This document shows, piece after piece, positions 52,920-61,806 of a stretch of 64,000 bases of DNA. Origin of the DNA: Meishania sp964351985 (GTDB lineage Bacteria > Bacteroidota > Bacteroidia > Flavobacteriales > Flavobacteriaceae); assembly GCA_964351985.1 (NCBI GenBank), contig CAYGPR010000001.1, positions 124,001 through 188,000 of the forward strand, read 5' to 3'. A program made the translations under genes and the position numbers. How positions within the stretch are numbered: the first letter of the stretch is position 1; each line of letters opens with the position of its first letter. A model generated the notes under the pieces. That model did not search any database and had not been told where the DNA came from. It saw only the letters and a list, made by a program, of their open reading frames with translations.

Positions 52920-53543
52920 TTAAAAGGTATTATTCTTCGAATACCCCGGAGGTTGAATACCGTTCATTCGCAAATAGCCAATTGCTTGTGCCCTGTGATG
53001 TGCCGTATGACTTTCGCTCCGCAGAATAAGGTCTAAGTTGGAATGGCCTTCCAAATACCATGGTTTCTCTTTGTTTTCGCCTCTAGGCAAAGTATCGTCA
53101 CTTATTCTATTTAAACTTGAAATTACATAATCAAAAGTGGCTGACAAGTACTTCGATACCAATGCTTTGTTTTCTTTTGCGTCCCTTTTTTGAAGGTTAT
53201 CCGGTTGAAATAGGTTTATCGGGTCGGGGCGCTCGAGAAAGAAATTTGCTTCCTTGAGCGCAGCAAAATCAGGATAGGTTTCTGAATCCATCAATATTCC
53301 TATAAAGGAATTATTCGTGAAACCAAGATGCATAAAATGTTGGGCAAAACTCATTTGTTCTTTGGTGGGTTGAAATTCCAAATCATCTTCAGGCATCGCT
53401 TCGAGAACTGCCAAGGTATAGGCTTTGGATTTTTTCCATCTTTTGATAAGAATTTCTACAATCGGATTATCAGCTGGTATTTTAGAAGAAATAAGCGCTA
53501 AAGGGCTTAGTCCGATCAAACTTAATAGTAGCCTTCGATTCAT
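52920..53543 (-). CDS. secreted DinB-fold protein
   Basis: 207 residues. The N-terminus MNRRLLLSLIGLSPLALISS looks like a Tat or Sec signal. The rest is a DinB-type four-helix bundle with candidate metal histidines in FAQHFMHLGFTNNS (about 70) and SESHTAHHRAQAIGYLR (about 180). It is a second, exported member of the fold seen at 15512-16081. Metal-dependent transfer or hydrolase activity is possible; the substrate is unknown. It is divergent from the amidohydrolase gene. Confidence 0.78.
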   Translation of the reverse strand: MNRRLLLSLIGLSPLALISSKIPADNPIVEILIKRWKKSKAYTLAVLEAMPEDDLEFQPTKEQMSFAQHFMHLGFTNNSFIGILMDSETYPDFAALKEANFFLERPDPINLFQPDNLQKRDAKENKALVSKYLSATFDYVISSLNRISDDTLPRGENKEKPWYLEGHSNLDLILRSESHTAHHRAQAIGYLRMNGIQPPGYSKNNTF

Positions 53544-53786
53544 GTTATTATTTTAAGATTATGTGTTTTCTAAATGTATTCAATCAGGAATTAATCAAGA
53601 AGAACAAAGGAGCGAAATAGCACTGAAGACTTAAAAATCAGACCGGACTAGTACCTTTTTTAAGCTAATGTCCAAAATATTATATGCCCCGTAGGCAAGA
53701 ATTCCCCGCTTATACTTTTTACCGTTACCTTCAAGAGTTTTCTAGAATTCAGTACTTTCATCTTTCCGCAATTATAATCAAAGCCG

Positions 53787-55232
53787 TTGAAACACTTCAC
53801 ATATTTTATAGCCATACTTGTACTTTGCGGCGGTAGTAAGCACGCCAATTCAAAAATAGTAGCGAAAAATACCGATTTAAGGAATCATCAAGATCAACTT
53901 ATTCTAAGCAGGGATTTGCAAAAACATGTTGAACACGATGAAAACATCATTGCCCTAACCCATGCTAACCTTATCGACGGCACGGGAAATCCAATAAAAG
54001 AAAATCATACTCTTCTTATAATCAATGGGCAATTTGAAGCTGTTGGGAAAGATCATGAAATTACAGTTCCAAAAAATGCCGAGGTTATTGATTGTAGTGG
54101 CAAGACGATCATACCTGGTATTGTTGGTATGCATAACCATCTTCATATTCCCCAAATTCCGTTTACTGGCGAGGTCGCAGCCAAATTATATTTAGCCTCG
54201 GGCGTTACGACCATTCAAACCTGTGGTTCAGCTTCAACGGCTAAAGAAATCCAATTATCAAAACAAATCGAAAAAGGTCTGGTCATCGGCCCAGATATCA
54301 TTACCAGTGGCCCTTACTTTACTGGGGCGGGCGGCAACCCAAATATGATTATCCCACGTGATGATGATCAAATTCGGGATACCATCGCCTATTGGACCAA
54401 AAGAGGGGTGCGTTGGTTCAAAGTATATCGCAACACCTCTCCAAAAGATTTAGAAACCATCATTCTTGAAGCGCATAGACACAATGCAAAGGTAACTGGG
54501 CACCTGTGTTCCGTAACATTCGAGGAAGCCGCAAATATGGGCATCGATGGTATCGAACATGGTCTGAACAGCACAAGTGATTTTAGAAATGATAAAACAT
54601 ACGGCATTTGCAACGGGTCCAGAGATTACATTGATACGCTTGATATTACTAGCGAAACGGTTAAAAGCTTAGTTCAACTGATGGTAGAAAAAAATGTCTT
54701 TATGACATCGACCTTGGCCATATATGAAGCCAGTATTGCGGGAAGGGCCTTTGCCGATCAAAGAACCTTGGATGCCATGTCTCCCTTTCTGATGGATCAA
54801 TATAAAGATAGAAGGGACCGGTTTGATAGTGCTAACCCAGAGGATGCTATTCGGGAAAATCGACTTAAGCGAATCATGGCCTTCGAACATCGATTTTTCA
54901 AAATGGACGGAACGCTGACTGCAGGTGTCGATCCAGGAAGACATGTACTGCCAGGTTTTGGTGATCAAAGAAATTTTGAACTGTTGATTGAAGCCAGTTT
55001 TACCGCAGAGGAGGCCATAAAAATTATGACAAAAAATGGGGCAGATGTACTTTCAAAAACCAATATCGGTTCAATAGAGCAAGGAAAGCGTGCCGACTTT
55101 GTTATTTTGAACGGAAACCTGAAAGAAAACCCTAGTGTCATTAGAAATGTTGACATGGTTTTCAAAAAAGGGTATAGGCATAATCCAAAATCCATTTTAA
55201 AAGAGGTCAGAGGAAAGTTCGGAGAGCGATAA
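53787..55232 (+). CDS. imidazolonepropionase-like amidohydrolase
   Basis: 481 residues with TTG as the only plausible start (53787); the next Met is beyond the first motif. A signal or lipoprotein N-terminus (FIAILVLCGG) precedes the amidohydrolase fold. Metal ligands: HNHLH in the N-terminal part, lysine in VRWFKVYR, histidines in VTGHLCS and GIEHGLNS, and aspartate in TAGVDPG. The C-terminal sandwich ends with ADFVILNGNLKENPS. It is probably a secreted peptidase or imidase. The gap upstream (243 bp) holds no clear promoter. Confidence 0.83.
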   Translation: MKHFTYFIAILVLCGGSKHANSKIVAKNTDLRNHQDQLILSRDLQKHVEHDENIIALTHANLIDGTGNPIKENHTLLIINGQFEAVGKDHEITVPKNAEVIDCSGKTIIPGIVGMHNHLHIPQIPFTGEVAAKLYLASGVTTIQTCGSASTAKEIQLSKQIEKGLVIGPDIITSGPYFTGAGGNPNMIIPRDDDQIRDTIAYWTKRGVRWFKVYRNTSPKDLETIILEAHRHNAKVTGHLCSVTFEEAANMGIDGIEHGLNSTSDFRNDKTYGICNGSRDYIDTLDITSETVKSLVQLMVEKNVFMTSTLAIYEASIAGRAFADQRTLDAMSPFLMDQYKDRRDRFDSANPEDAIRENRLKRIMAFEHRFFKMDGTLTAGVDPGRHVLPGFGDQRNFELLIEASFTAEEAIKIMTKNGADVLSKTNIGSIEQGKRADFVILNGNLKENPSVIRNVDMVFKKGYRHNPKSILKEVRGKFGER

Positions 55233-55314
55233 GCTACTTCTAGCAGCCTATTTTACTGCTTGTTTTGTTATTTCAGAGTTTCAAATTTCACTATCTTCCA
55301 TCTGAATTGAAAGC

Positions 55315-56199
55315 ATGTCAACTATCAAAACCTATAAGGCCAAATTATTATATGATGCCAACGCCATCTTGGGCGAAGGCCCGATATGGGATTGGAAAAA
55401 GCAACGGCTTTTCTGGGTCGATATCGAAGGGTGCCAATTGTATCAACACGATCCATCCTCAGGAAAAAATAAAAGTTGGTCATTTAATGAAATGATCGGT
55501 GCTACTTTATCCATAAAGAACGGGAATCTACTTCTGGCCATGGAAAAGGGCCTGGCATCTTTTGATTTGGAAACCGAGCGATTGACCAAACTCGAGATTC
55601 TTGAAAATTCAGATTCGAAAATCCGATTTAATGACGGCAAAGTAGGCCCAAACGGAAATTTTTGGATCGGCACGATGCACAAAGATTTCGAACCACAAAC
55701 TGGCAATCTTTATCGGGTTACCAAAGATTTAAAAACTTCGATAGCGGTTGAAAAAACAACGATTTCCAACGGAATGGCATGGTCTTCCGACAGAAAAAGT
55801 TTCTTTTATATCGATAGTCCTACCTTTTCGGTTCAGGTCTTTGATTTTGATGCGGAAAAAGGTACGATTTCCAATGGGAGAATACTTTTAAAAATTCCGG
55901 AGGAATATGGGAGTCCTGATGGGATGTGCATCGACTCCGAAGATATGCTCTGGATTGCACATTGGGACGGCCATTGTGTACGCAGATGGAATCCTGAAAC
56001 GGGTCAGGTTCTAGAAAAAATAGAAGTTGCCGCGCCGCAGGTAACCTCATGCTGTTTTGGGGGAAAAGAATTAAAAACAATGTATATTACTACCGCAAGA
56101 AGCGGGATGACTGATGAACAATTGCAAAAATATCCGCAAAGCGGCGGACTTTTTGTTCACAAAACCTCCGTTCAAGGAACACCAATACGCTATTTCTAA
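55315..56199 (+). CDS. SMP-30/regucalcin-type sugar lactonase
   Basis: 294 residues without a signal peptide. SMP-30 motifs: ILGEGPIWDWKKQRLFWVDIEG near the N-terminus with the metal glutamate, FNDGKVGPNGNFWIGTMH, TISNGMAWSSDRKSFFYIDSP and GSPDGMCIDSEDMLWIAHWDG with the metal asparagine and aspartate, ending TSCCFGG. It should hydrolyse an aldonolactone in the cytoplasm. Its stop overlaps the ATG of the SDR gene by one base (TAATG), so a dehydrogenase-lactonase pair is likely. Confidence 0.9.
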   Translation: MSTIKTYKAKLLYDANAILGEGPIWDWKKQRLFWVDIEGCQLYQHDPSSGKNKSWSFNEMIGATLSIKNGNLLLAMEKGLASFDLETERLTKLEILENSDSKIRFNDGKVGPNGNFWIGTMHKDFEPQTGNLYRVTKDLKTSIAVEKTTISNGMAWSSDRKSFFYIDSPTFSVQVFDFDAEKGTISNGRILLKIPEEYGSPDGMCIDSEDMLWIAHWDGHCVRRWNPETGQVLEKIEVAAPQVTSCCFGGKELKTMYITTARSGMTDEQLQKYPQSGGLFVHKTSVQGTPIRYF

Positions 56200-56978
56200 T
56201 GCAATACTCTGGAATAAAAAACAAAACAGCCATCATAACCGGTGCCGGAGAAGGCATTGGCTACGCTATCTGCGAATTATTGCTCAAAGCCGGTGCCAAC
56301 GTCGTGCTCAATGATATTGATGAAGAGCTTGCCAAAAGTGCTTCTTCAGAATTAGATGCAGCACACCCCGGCAACTGCCTTCCTTTTTCGGGTGATGCTG
56401 GCGATGTTACCCTTATCGATAAAATGGTCGACTTTGCGCTTGAAAATTTTGGCAAAGTCGATTTTGTAGTCCCCAATGCCGGAATCACGCTGTTCGGCGA
56501 TTTTTTGGAATTCACGCCCGATTCCTTTCAAAAGGTCATTCAATTGAATTTACAGGGGGCTTTTTTCTTGGCACAGAGAGCTGCCAAAGAAATGATTCAA
56601 CAAGGAACTGGCGGTAGAATGGTCTTAATGTCGTCACAAGTGGGAATTCGCGCCTATCATAACCTTACCGTCTACGGTATGACCAAGGCGGCCCTTCAAT
56701 TTATGGGACAGAACTTGGCATATGGCCTAGGCGAACACGGTATTACGGTCAATACCATTGCCCCAGGGGCCACTTTGACCGAACGAACTGAAAAAGAGCA
56801 GCCTGATTACGAAGGTACATGGAGTAAATTAAACCCTAACAAACGTGTGGGAAGACCCGAAGACATTGCAAATACGTGTCTTTTTCTACTTTCCGACGAA
56901 GCTTCACATATTAACGGACAGCTAATACCTGTAGATGGGGGTTGGACTACAGCGGGAAAGTATCCTGAGGACCTATAA
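56199..56978 (+). CDS. short-chain dehydrogenase/reductase
   Basis: 259 residues. NAD(P)-binding TGAGEGIGYAI (about 12-22), NAG in VPNAGITLF, catalytic S in LMSSQVGIRA and Y-x3-K in YGMTKAAL, then the C-terminal INGQLIPVDGGW. The NDIDE after the second strand favours NAD over NADP. Coupled with the SMP-30 lactonase, it probably oxidises a free sugar to its lactone. The lactonase and the VOC gene 17 bases downstream suggest a small catabolic cluster. Confidence 0.9.
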   Translation: MQYSGIKNKTAIITGAGEGIGYAICELLLKAGANVVLNDIDEELAKSASSELDAAHPGNCLPFSGDAGDVTLIDKMVDFALENFGKVDFVVPNAGITLFGDFLEFTPDSFQKVIQLNLQGAFFLAQRAAKEMIQQGTGGRMVLMSSQVGIRAYHNLTVYGMTKAALQFMGQNLAYGLGEHGITVNTIAPGATLTERTEKEQPDYEGTWSKLNPNKRVGRPEDIANTCLFLLSDEASHINGQLIPVDGGWTTAGKYPEDL

Positions 56979-56995
56979 AAATTAAAATTTCCAGT

Positions 56996-57382
56996 ATGCG
57001 CCTAAACAGCATCCATCATATTGCCATCATCTGTTCCGATTATCAAAAATCAAAGACTTTTTATACAGATGTATTGGGCCTGACCATCTTAAAAGAAACA
57101 TACCGATCGCAACGGGAATCCTACAAACTGGACTTGGCTCTGAACGGGGAATATGTCATTGAGCTCTTTTCTTTCCCGAATCCACCAAAACGTCCTTCGC
57201 GGCCTGAAGCATGTGGCATGCGACATCTAGCCTTTGAAGTAAAGAACATTGAAAAATGCATCGCCGAACTCAATTCCAAGAATATTTGGCCCGAACCGAT
57301 TCGCATCGATGAGATGACCCAGAAAAAGTTTACCTTTTTTAGCGATCCAGATGACCTTCCCATAGAACTTTACGAAATGTGA
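56996..57382 (+). CDS. VOC-family protein, glyoxalase-like
   Basis: 128 residues: MRLNSIHHIAIICSDYQKSKTFYTDVLGLTIL, EYVIELFSFPNPP, CGMRHLAFEVKNIEKCI and DPDDLPIELYE, with the four metal ligands H8, E, H and E of the vicinal-oxygen-chelate fold. This SMU.1112c/YaeR-like type is near lactoylglutathione lyase but its reaction is unknown. It is the third gene of the 55315-57382 cluster and is followed by a good terminator. Confidence 0.85.
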   Translation: MRLNSIHHIAIICSDYQKSKTFYTDVLGLTILKETYRSQRESYKLDLALNGEYVIELFSFPNPPKRPSRPEACGMRHLAFEVKNIEKCIAELNSKNIWPEPIRIDEMTQKKFTFFSDPDDLPIELYEM

Positions 57383-57426
57383 ATCATCTAAAAACAGACT
57401 CCATGGTCGGTATGGTGGTAATTAGT

Positions 57427-57467
57427 CGATAAAAAAGCTAAAAATGGCCTTTTTATCGCTTTTTTTT
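57427..57467 (+). terminator. intrinsic terminator of the SMP30-SDR-VOC cluster
   Basis: CGATAAAAA at 57427-57435 pairs perfectly with TTTTTATCG at 57450-57458, followed by C and eight T (57460-57467). It lies 45 bases past the VOC stop codon and closes the transcript. Confidence 0.75.
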
Positions 57468-57562
57468 GGCTTTAAATCTAGCCATACTTTGGTTTGAAGA
57501 CTCATAATTAAAAGGAATTACCAACTAGGCAGTCGGTTTAATGAATTGAGACATCCAACCAT

Positions 57563-57808
57563 TTATACCTTAAAATACACTTTCTTTTGATCTAAAAAGT
57601 ACGTGATATACCAAAAGATAAAGAGTACGAAAAGGGCATTGATGACCATAATTGAATCCTAGGACACGGCCAAGGGCGACAATAGGCCTTCCGTCCAAAT
57701 TTGACCAAATCCTCTGAAGCATTGGACATCGACCGCTTCAGCAAAAAGATAGATGAAAACGGAATTTGTTCCCAACAAATAAAAAATATTGTCATTCTGT
57801 TTGTCACT
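57563..57808 (-). pseudogene. C-terminal remnant of a membrane acyltransferase (DUF5009/HGSNAT-like)
   Basis: On the minus strand a frame reads ISDKQNDNIFYLLGTNSVFI, YLFAEAVDVQCFRGFGQIW, then a TAG at 57659-57661, then VINALFVLFIFWYITYFLD ending KVYFKV and a TAA at 57563. The hydrophobic pieces and the final aromatic-lysine tail match the C-terminus of the heparan-alpha-glucosaminide acetyltransferase-like family. The in-frame stop and the missing N-terminal 300 or so residues mark it as dead. It lies just upstream of GH95, in opposite orientation. Confidence 0.6.
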
Positions 57809-57852
57809 GATAAATCTTCCGAAACTGCCCTTTTATATATATCTTAGTTTTT

Positions 57853-60264
57853 ATGATTTTTCGTAGCAGTACCATTTCTATATTAATTTCTCTACTATTC
57901 TTAACATCTGTCGATTCACTAACATCACAATCGGCAAATACACTATGGTACGACCGTCCGGCGGAATATTTTGAGGAAACCTTGGTCTTGGGCAATGGCA
58001 AAATGGGCGCTTCCGTTTACGGGGGGGTCGAAACCGATTCCATTTACCTCAACGATATCACACTATGGTCGGGCGAACCCGTGGATCCAAATATGAATCC
58101 TAACGCGCACACGTTTATTCCAAAGATTCGGGATGCCCTGAAAAACGAAAATTATGTCTTGGCGGATTCGTTACAGCGAAACGTTCAAGGTTCGTTTTCA
58201 CAATCGTACATGCCATTGGGTACTATGAAGTTTCACTTTGAGCATGAGGGAAGTCCGTCGAACTATCGTCGCGAACTAAGCCTTGAAAGGGCGATTTCAA
58301 AAGTCTCCTATTCCGTAAATGAGGTCGTGTTTACCCGAGAATATTTTATTTCATATCCTGACAAGGTGATGGTCGTTCGCTTGAAAAGCGATAAAAAAGG
58401 CAAACTAAATTTCAATGTTGATTTCAATAGCTTGTTAAACCACAAGATCCAAATTGATGAAAAAACCTTGGTGGCTAATGGTTATGCACCATATCATGTA
58501 GAACCGAATTATCGTGGTGATATTCCCGATGCGGTACGCTTCGATCCTGAAAGAGGGACTCGCTTTACGGCCTTGTTCCATATCAAAAACACCGATGGGG
58601 AAGTAACGGTTACCGATAACTCCGTCGGATTAAAAAACGGTACCGAGGCCTTGGTCGTCATTTCTCTAGCCACAAGTTTTAGCGGTTATGATAAGAATCC
58701 CGCGACACAAGGTCTGGACCACCAAGGCATTGCCAAGAATCAACTGACCGGAGCTCAGAACAAGTCGTTCGTAAAACTTAGGGCCCTACACCTTTTGGAT
58801 TATCAAAAATACTTTCAAAGAGTGGATTTGAACCTGGGTGGAACTTCGGCGCCCGACCTGCCCACAGATGCGCGTTTAAAGCGTTATGCAAAGGGAGAAG
58901 AGGATAAAAACTTAGAAATCCTTTATTTTCAGTATGGACGCTATTTGTTGATTTCCAGTTCTAGAACCCCAAAAGTTCCTGCCAATCTTCAGGGTATTTG
59001 GAACCCCTATCTAAGACCCCCATGGAGTAGTAATTACACCACCAATATCAACTTGCAGGAGAACTATTGGTTGGCCGAAAACGCCAATCTTACAGAAATG
59101 CACATTCCACTGTTATCCTTCATAGAAAACTTGTCCAAGACTGGAGCTATGACCGCAAAGAATTTTTACGATGCCGATGGATGGGCGACCTGTCACAATT
59201 CTGATATTTGGGCCATGAGCAACCCAGTAGGCGATTTCGGCGAGGGAGACCCCAAATGGGCGAATTGGAACATGGGAGGCGTTTGGCTCAGTAGTCATTT
59301 GTGGGAACATTATGAGTTCACACAATACAAAGAGTTCTTAGGAAAATTCGGGTATCGTCATCTGAAAGGTGCAGCACAATTCAGTCTTGATATGTTGGTG
59401 GAGGATGAGGATGGCTATCTGATTACGTCACCTTCGACCTCTCCGGAAGCAGCTTATATTACACCAGATGCATATGAAGGTCAAACCCTATACGGGGCAA
59501 CAGCGGACCTTGCCATGATTCGGGAATGTTTTGAACAGACCATTGCCGCCTCTAAGATTATGGGTATCGACACCGATTTTCGGGCACAATTGGAAAAAGC
59601 ACTTGAACGGTTATATCCCTATCAAATCGGGAAAAAGGGAAATTTGCAGGAATGGTATCACGATTGGGAAGATGCCGATCCCAAACATCGGCATCAGACC
59701 CACTTATACGGACTTTATCCCGGCCATCATATCACTCCTGAAAAAACACCTGAACTTGCCGAAGCGTGCCGTGTTTCCCTCGAAATAAAAGGAGATGACA
59801 CTACAGGATGGTCAAAAGGATGGCGCATCAATCTCTGGGCACGACTTTGGGACGGTAATCGGGCCTATAAAATGTATCGTGAACTGTTGCGCTACGTCGA
59901 GCCCGATGGAGCAAAAACTACCTCTTCCCGTGGTGGCGGCACGTATCCCAATCTGTTCGATGCCCATCCGCCATTTCAAATCGATGGAAATTTCGGTGGT
60001 GCGGCAGCGGTCATAGAAATGCTGATGCAATCTACGATGGATGAAATCCGTTTGTTGACAGCACTTCCCGATGCCTGGCCAGAAGGTTCGGTAAAAGGAA
60101 TTATGGCCCGCGGCGCTTTCGAAGTGGATATGGAATGGAAGGATAAAAAACCGGTAAAAATTGTCGTGAGATCACCAAAAGGGGGAACTACCACCCTAAT
60201 CCATCAAAACAAACGAAAAACCATTACCGTCAAGCCCAAAGAAAAAGTTGAGATCAACTGGTAA
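57853..60264 (+). CDS. GH95-family alpha-L-fucosidase (or alpha-L-galactosidase)
   Basis: 803 residues with a signal peptide. Seen: LWYDRPAEYFEETLVLGNGKMGASVYGG near the N-terminus, NIN (N398 and N400) in TTNINLQENYW, the general acid E532 in TSPEAAY and D711 in DGNFGGA. These equal N421, N423, E566 and D766 of Bifidobacterium AfcA. GH95 enzymes remove alpha-1,2-linked L-fucose or L-galactose by inversion. It heads a likely plus-strand operon with S10 peptidase, PqqB-like, kinase-like and quinoprotein genes (17-base gap to the next). Confidence 0.9.
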   Translation: MIFRSSTISILISLLFLTSVDSLTSQSANTLWYDRPAEYFEETLVLGNGKMGASVYGGVETDSIYLNDITLWSGEPVDPNMNPNAHTFIPKIRDALKNENYVLADSLQRNVQGSFSQSYMPLGTMKFHFEHEGSPSNYRRELSLERAISKVSYSVNEVVFTREYFISYPDKVMVVRLKSDKKGKLNFNVDFNSLLNHKIQIDEKTLVANGYAPYHVEPNYRGDIPDAVRFDPERGTRFTALFHIKNTDGEVTVTDNSVGLKNGTEALVVISLATSFSGYDKNPATQGLDHQGIAKNQLTGAQNKSFVKLRALHLLDYQKYFQRVDLNLGGTSAPDLPTDARLKRYAKGEEDKNLEILYFQYGRYLLISSSRTPKVPANLQGIWNPYLRPPWSSNYTTNINLQENYWLAENANLTEMHIPLLSFIENLSKTGAMTAKNFYDADGWATCHNSDIWAMSNPVGDFGEGDPKWANWNMGGVWLSSHLWEHYEFTQYKEFLGKFGYRHLKGAAQFSLDMLVEDEDGYLITSPSTSPEAAYITPDAYEGQTLYGATADLAMIRECFEQTIAASKIMGIDTDFRAQLEKALERLYPYQIGKKGNLQEWYHDWEDADPKHRHQTHLYGLYPGHHITPEKTPELAEACRVSLEIKGDDTTGWSKGWRINLWARLWDGNRAYKMYRELLRYVEPDGAKTTSSRGGGTYPNLFDAHPPFQIDGNFGGAAAVIEMLMQSTMDEIRLLTALPDAWPEGSVKGIMARGAFEVDMEWKDKKPVKIVVRSPKGGTTTLIHQNKRKTITVKPKEKVEINW

Positions 60265-60281
60265 AACCATAAATACGAGAA

Positions 60282-61796
60282 ATGAAAATAATACTGAAAA
60301 ACAGCGCCTTATTTGTAATGTTGCTTTGTGTCTTTACACTACATAGCCAAGACGAAAAAGAGAAGGAGAGCTCAAAACCCATTCCTAAACCGAAATCATT
60401 TGTAACCGAGCATCAAGGTGTTTTCGATGGTAAGACCCTCAACTACACCGCTACCGCCAAAGAAACCTTTTTGACCAATGAAGAGGGGGACTCGATAGCT
60501 ACATTTTGGTCGGTTGCCTATACCAAAAAACCCATGGGCGATGTTGCCAAACGACCGGTAACTTTTGTGTTCAACGGTGGCCCTGGGTCCGCCTCGATGT
60601 GGCTGCACATGGGTTTCTTCGGCCCTAAGGTAGTAAAGGTAGATTCCGATGCCAAACAAGATGATGGCGCTGCGCCCTATAACTTGGTCAAAAACGAACA
60701 CGGATTACTGGACCTTACCGATTTGGTGTTCATCGATCCTGTCGGCACTGGTTACAGTAGACTTGTCGGCAAAGGAAAAGGCAAGGATTTTTATGGTCTA
60801 AAGGAAGACGTCGTGTCTTTTGCACAATTCATACGCAAATGGGTGACTGAAAACGAACGTTGGTTCTCACCCAAATATCTCGCCGGGGAAAGCTACGGAA
60901 CGACCCGTGCGGCCTATTTGGGAAACATGCTCGAAGGATCGGGCCAGAATATGGCATTGAACGGCATGATTTTGATTTCGCAAGCGTTGGACTATGCAGG
61001 ATCAACATCAGTGCATCACAATATGACCTCTTACATTACCTATTTGCCCAGTATGGCGGCCACCGCCTGGTACCATAAAAAGGCCGGGGAAGGGAAAAGC
61101 TTGGAAGATTTTGTTGAAGAATGCAGACAATTCACGTACGACACCTATACGCCCGCACTGTATAAGGGAAATCTCTTGAGTAAAACGGAAAAAGATAACA
61201 TTGCCGATAAGCTAGCCTATTTCACAGGTTTGGACAAAAAGTATATCCTTCATTCCAATCTGCGCATACTTATGGGCCGTTTTCAAAAAAAGCTTTTGGA
61301 AGATGAGGGCCTTGCCATAGGCCGTTTGGACGGTCGGTTTATGGGGGATGAGGTTGATAAAGTTTCAGAGCGCCCACATTTAGGTGATCCTGCAAGCTAC
61401 CAAATAAGCTCGGCATACACCGCTGCTTTAAACCATTATTTTGCCTCAGAGTTGAAAGTCAAAATGGACAGGCCCTATATTACTTCCGGGGGAGGTAGTG
61501 GATGGCGTTGGAGAACCGTACCTGATGGTCAATACTGGGAGCCTATGCCTGTAAACACAGCCCCTCACCTAGGCGAAACTATGAGACGAAACCCTGCAAT
61601 GAAAGTAATGGTCGCCAGTGGTTATTATGATTTGATAACTCCTTTTTTTGATGCGGAATATACTTTTGCGCGCAACGGTATCGCAACAGATCGCGTTGAA
61701 ATGACCTATTATGAAGCAGGTCATATGATGTATACGCATCAGCCTGATCTGACAAAATTGGCCCAGGATATTCGCACTTTTTTCGCTAAGCAATAA
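60282..61796 (+). CDS. S10-family serine carboxypeptidase-like protein
   Basis: 504 residues with a signal peptide. FVFNGGPGSASMWLHMGFFGP forms the oxyanion region; nucleophile S204 in GESYGTTR, aspartate in GYYDLITPF and histidine H481 in EAGHMMY complete the triad. It removes C-terminal residues of peptides or acts as a related hydrolase in the periplasm. It sits 17 bases after GH95 and 10 before the PqqB-like gene. Confidence 0.88.
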   Translation: MKIILKNSALFVMLLCVFTLHSQDEKEKESSKPIPKPKSFVTEHQGVFDGKTLNYTATAKETFLTNEEGDSIATFWSVAYTKKPMGDVAKRPVTFVFNGGPGSASMWLHMGFFGPKVVKVDSDAKQDDGAAPYNLVKNEHGLLDLTDLVFIDPVGTGYSRLVGKGKGKDFYGLKEDVVSFAQFIRKWVTENERWFSPKYLAGESYGTTRAAYLGNMLEGSGQNMALNGMILISQALDYAGSTSVHHNMTSYITYLPSMAATAWYHKKAGEGKSLEDFVEECRQFTYDTYTPALYKGNLLSKTEKDNIADKLAYFTGLDKKYILHSNLRILMGRFQKKLLEDEGLAIGRLDGRFMGDEVDKVSERPHLGDPASYQISSAYTAALNHYFASELKVKMDRPYITSGGGSGWRWRTVPDGQYWEPMPVNTAPHLGETMRRNPAMKVMVASGYYDLITPFFDAEYTFARNGIATDRVEMTYYEAGHMMYTHQPDLTKLAQDIRTFFAKQ

Positions 61797-61806
61797 GTCC
61801 AAAGTC

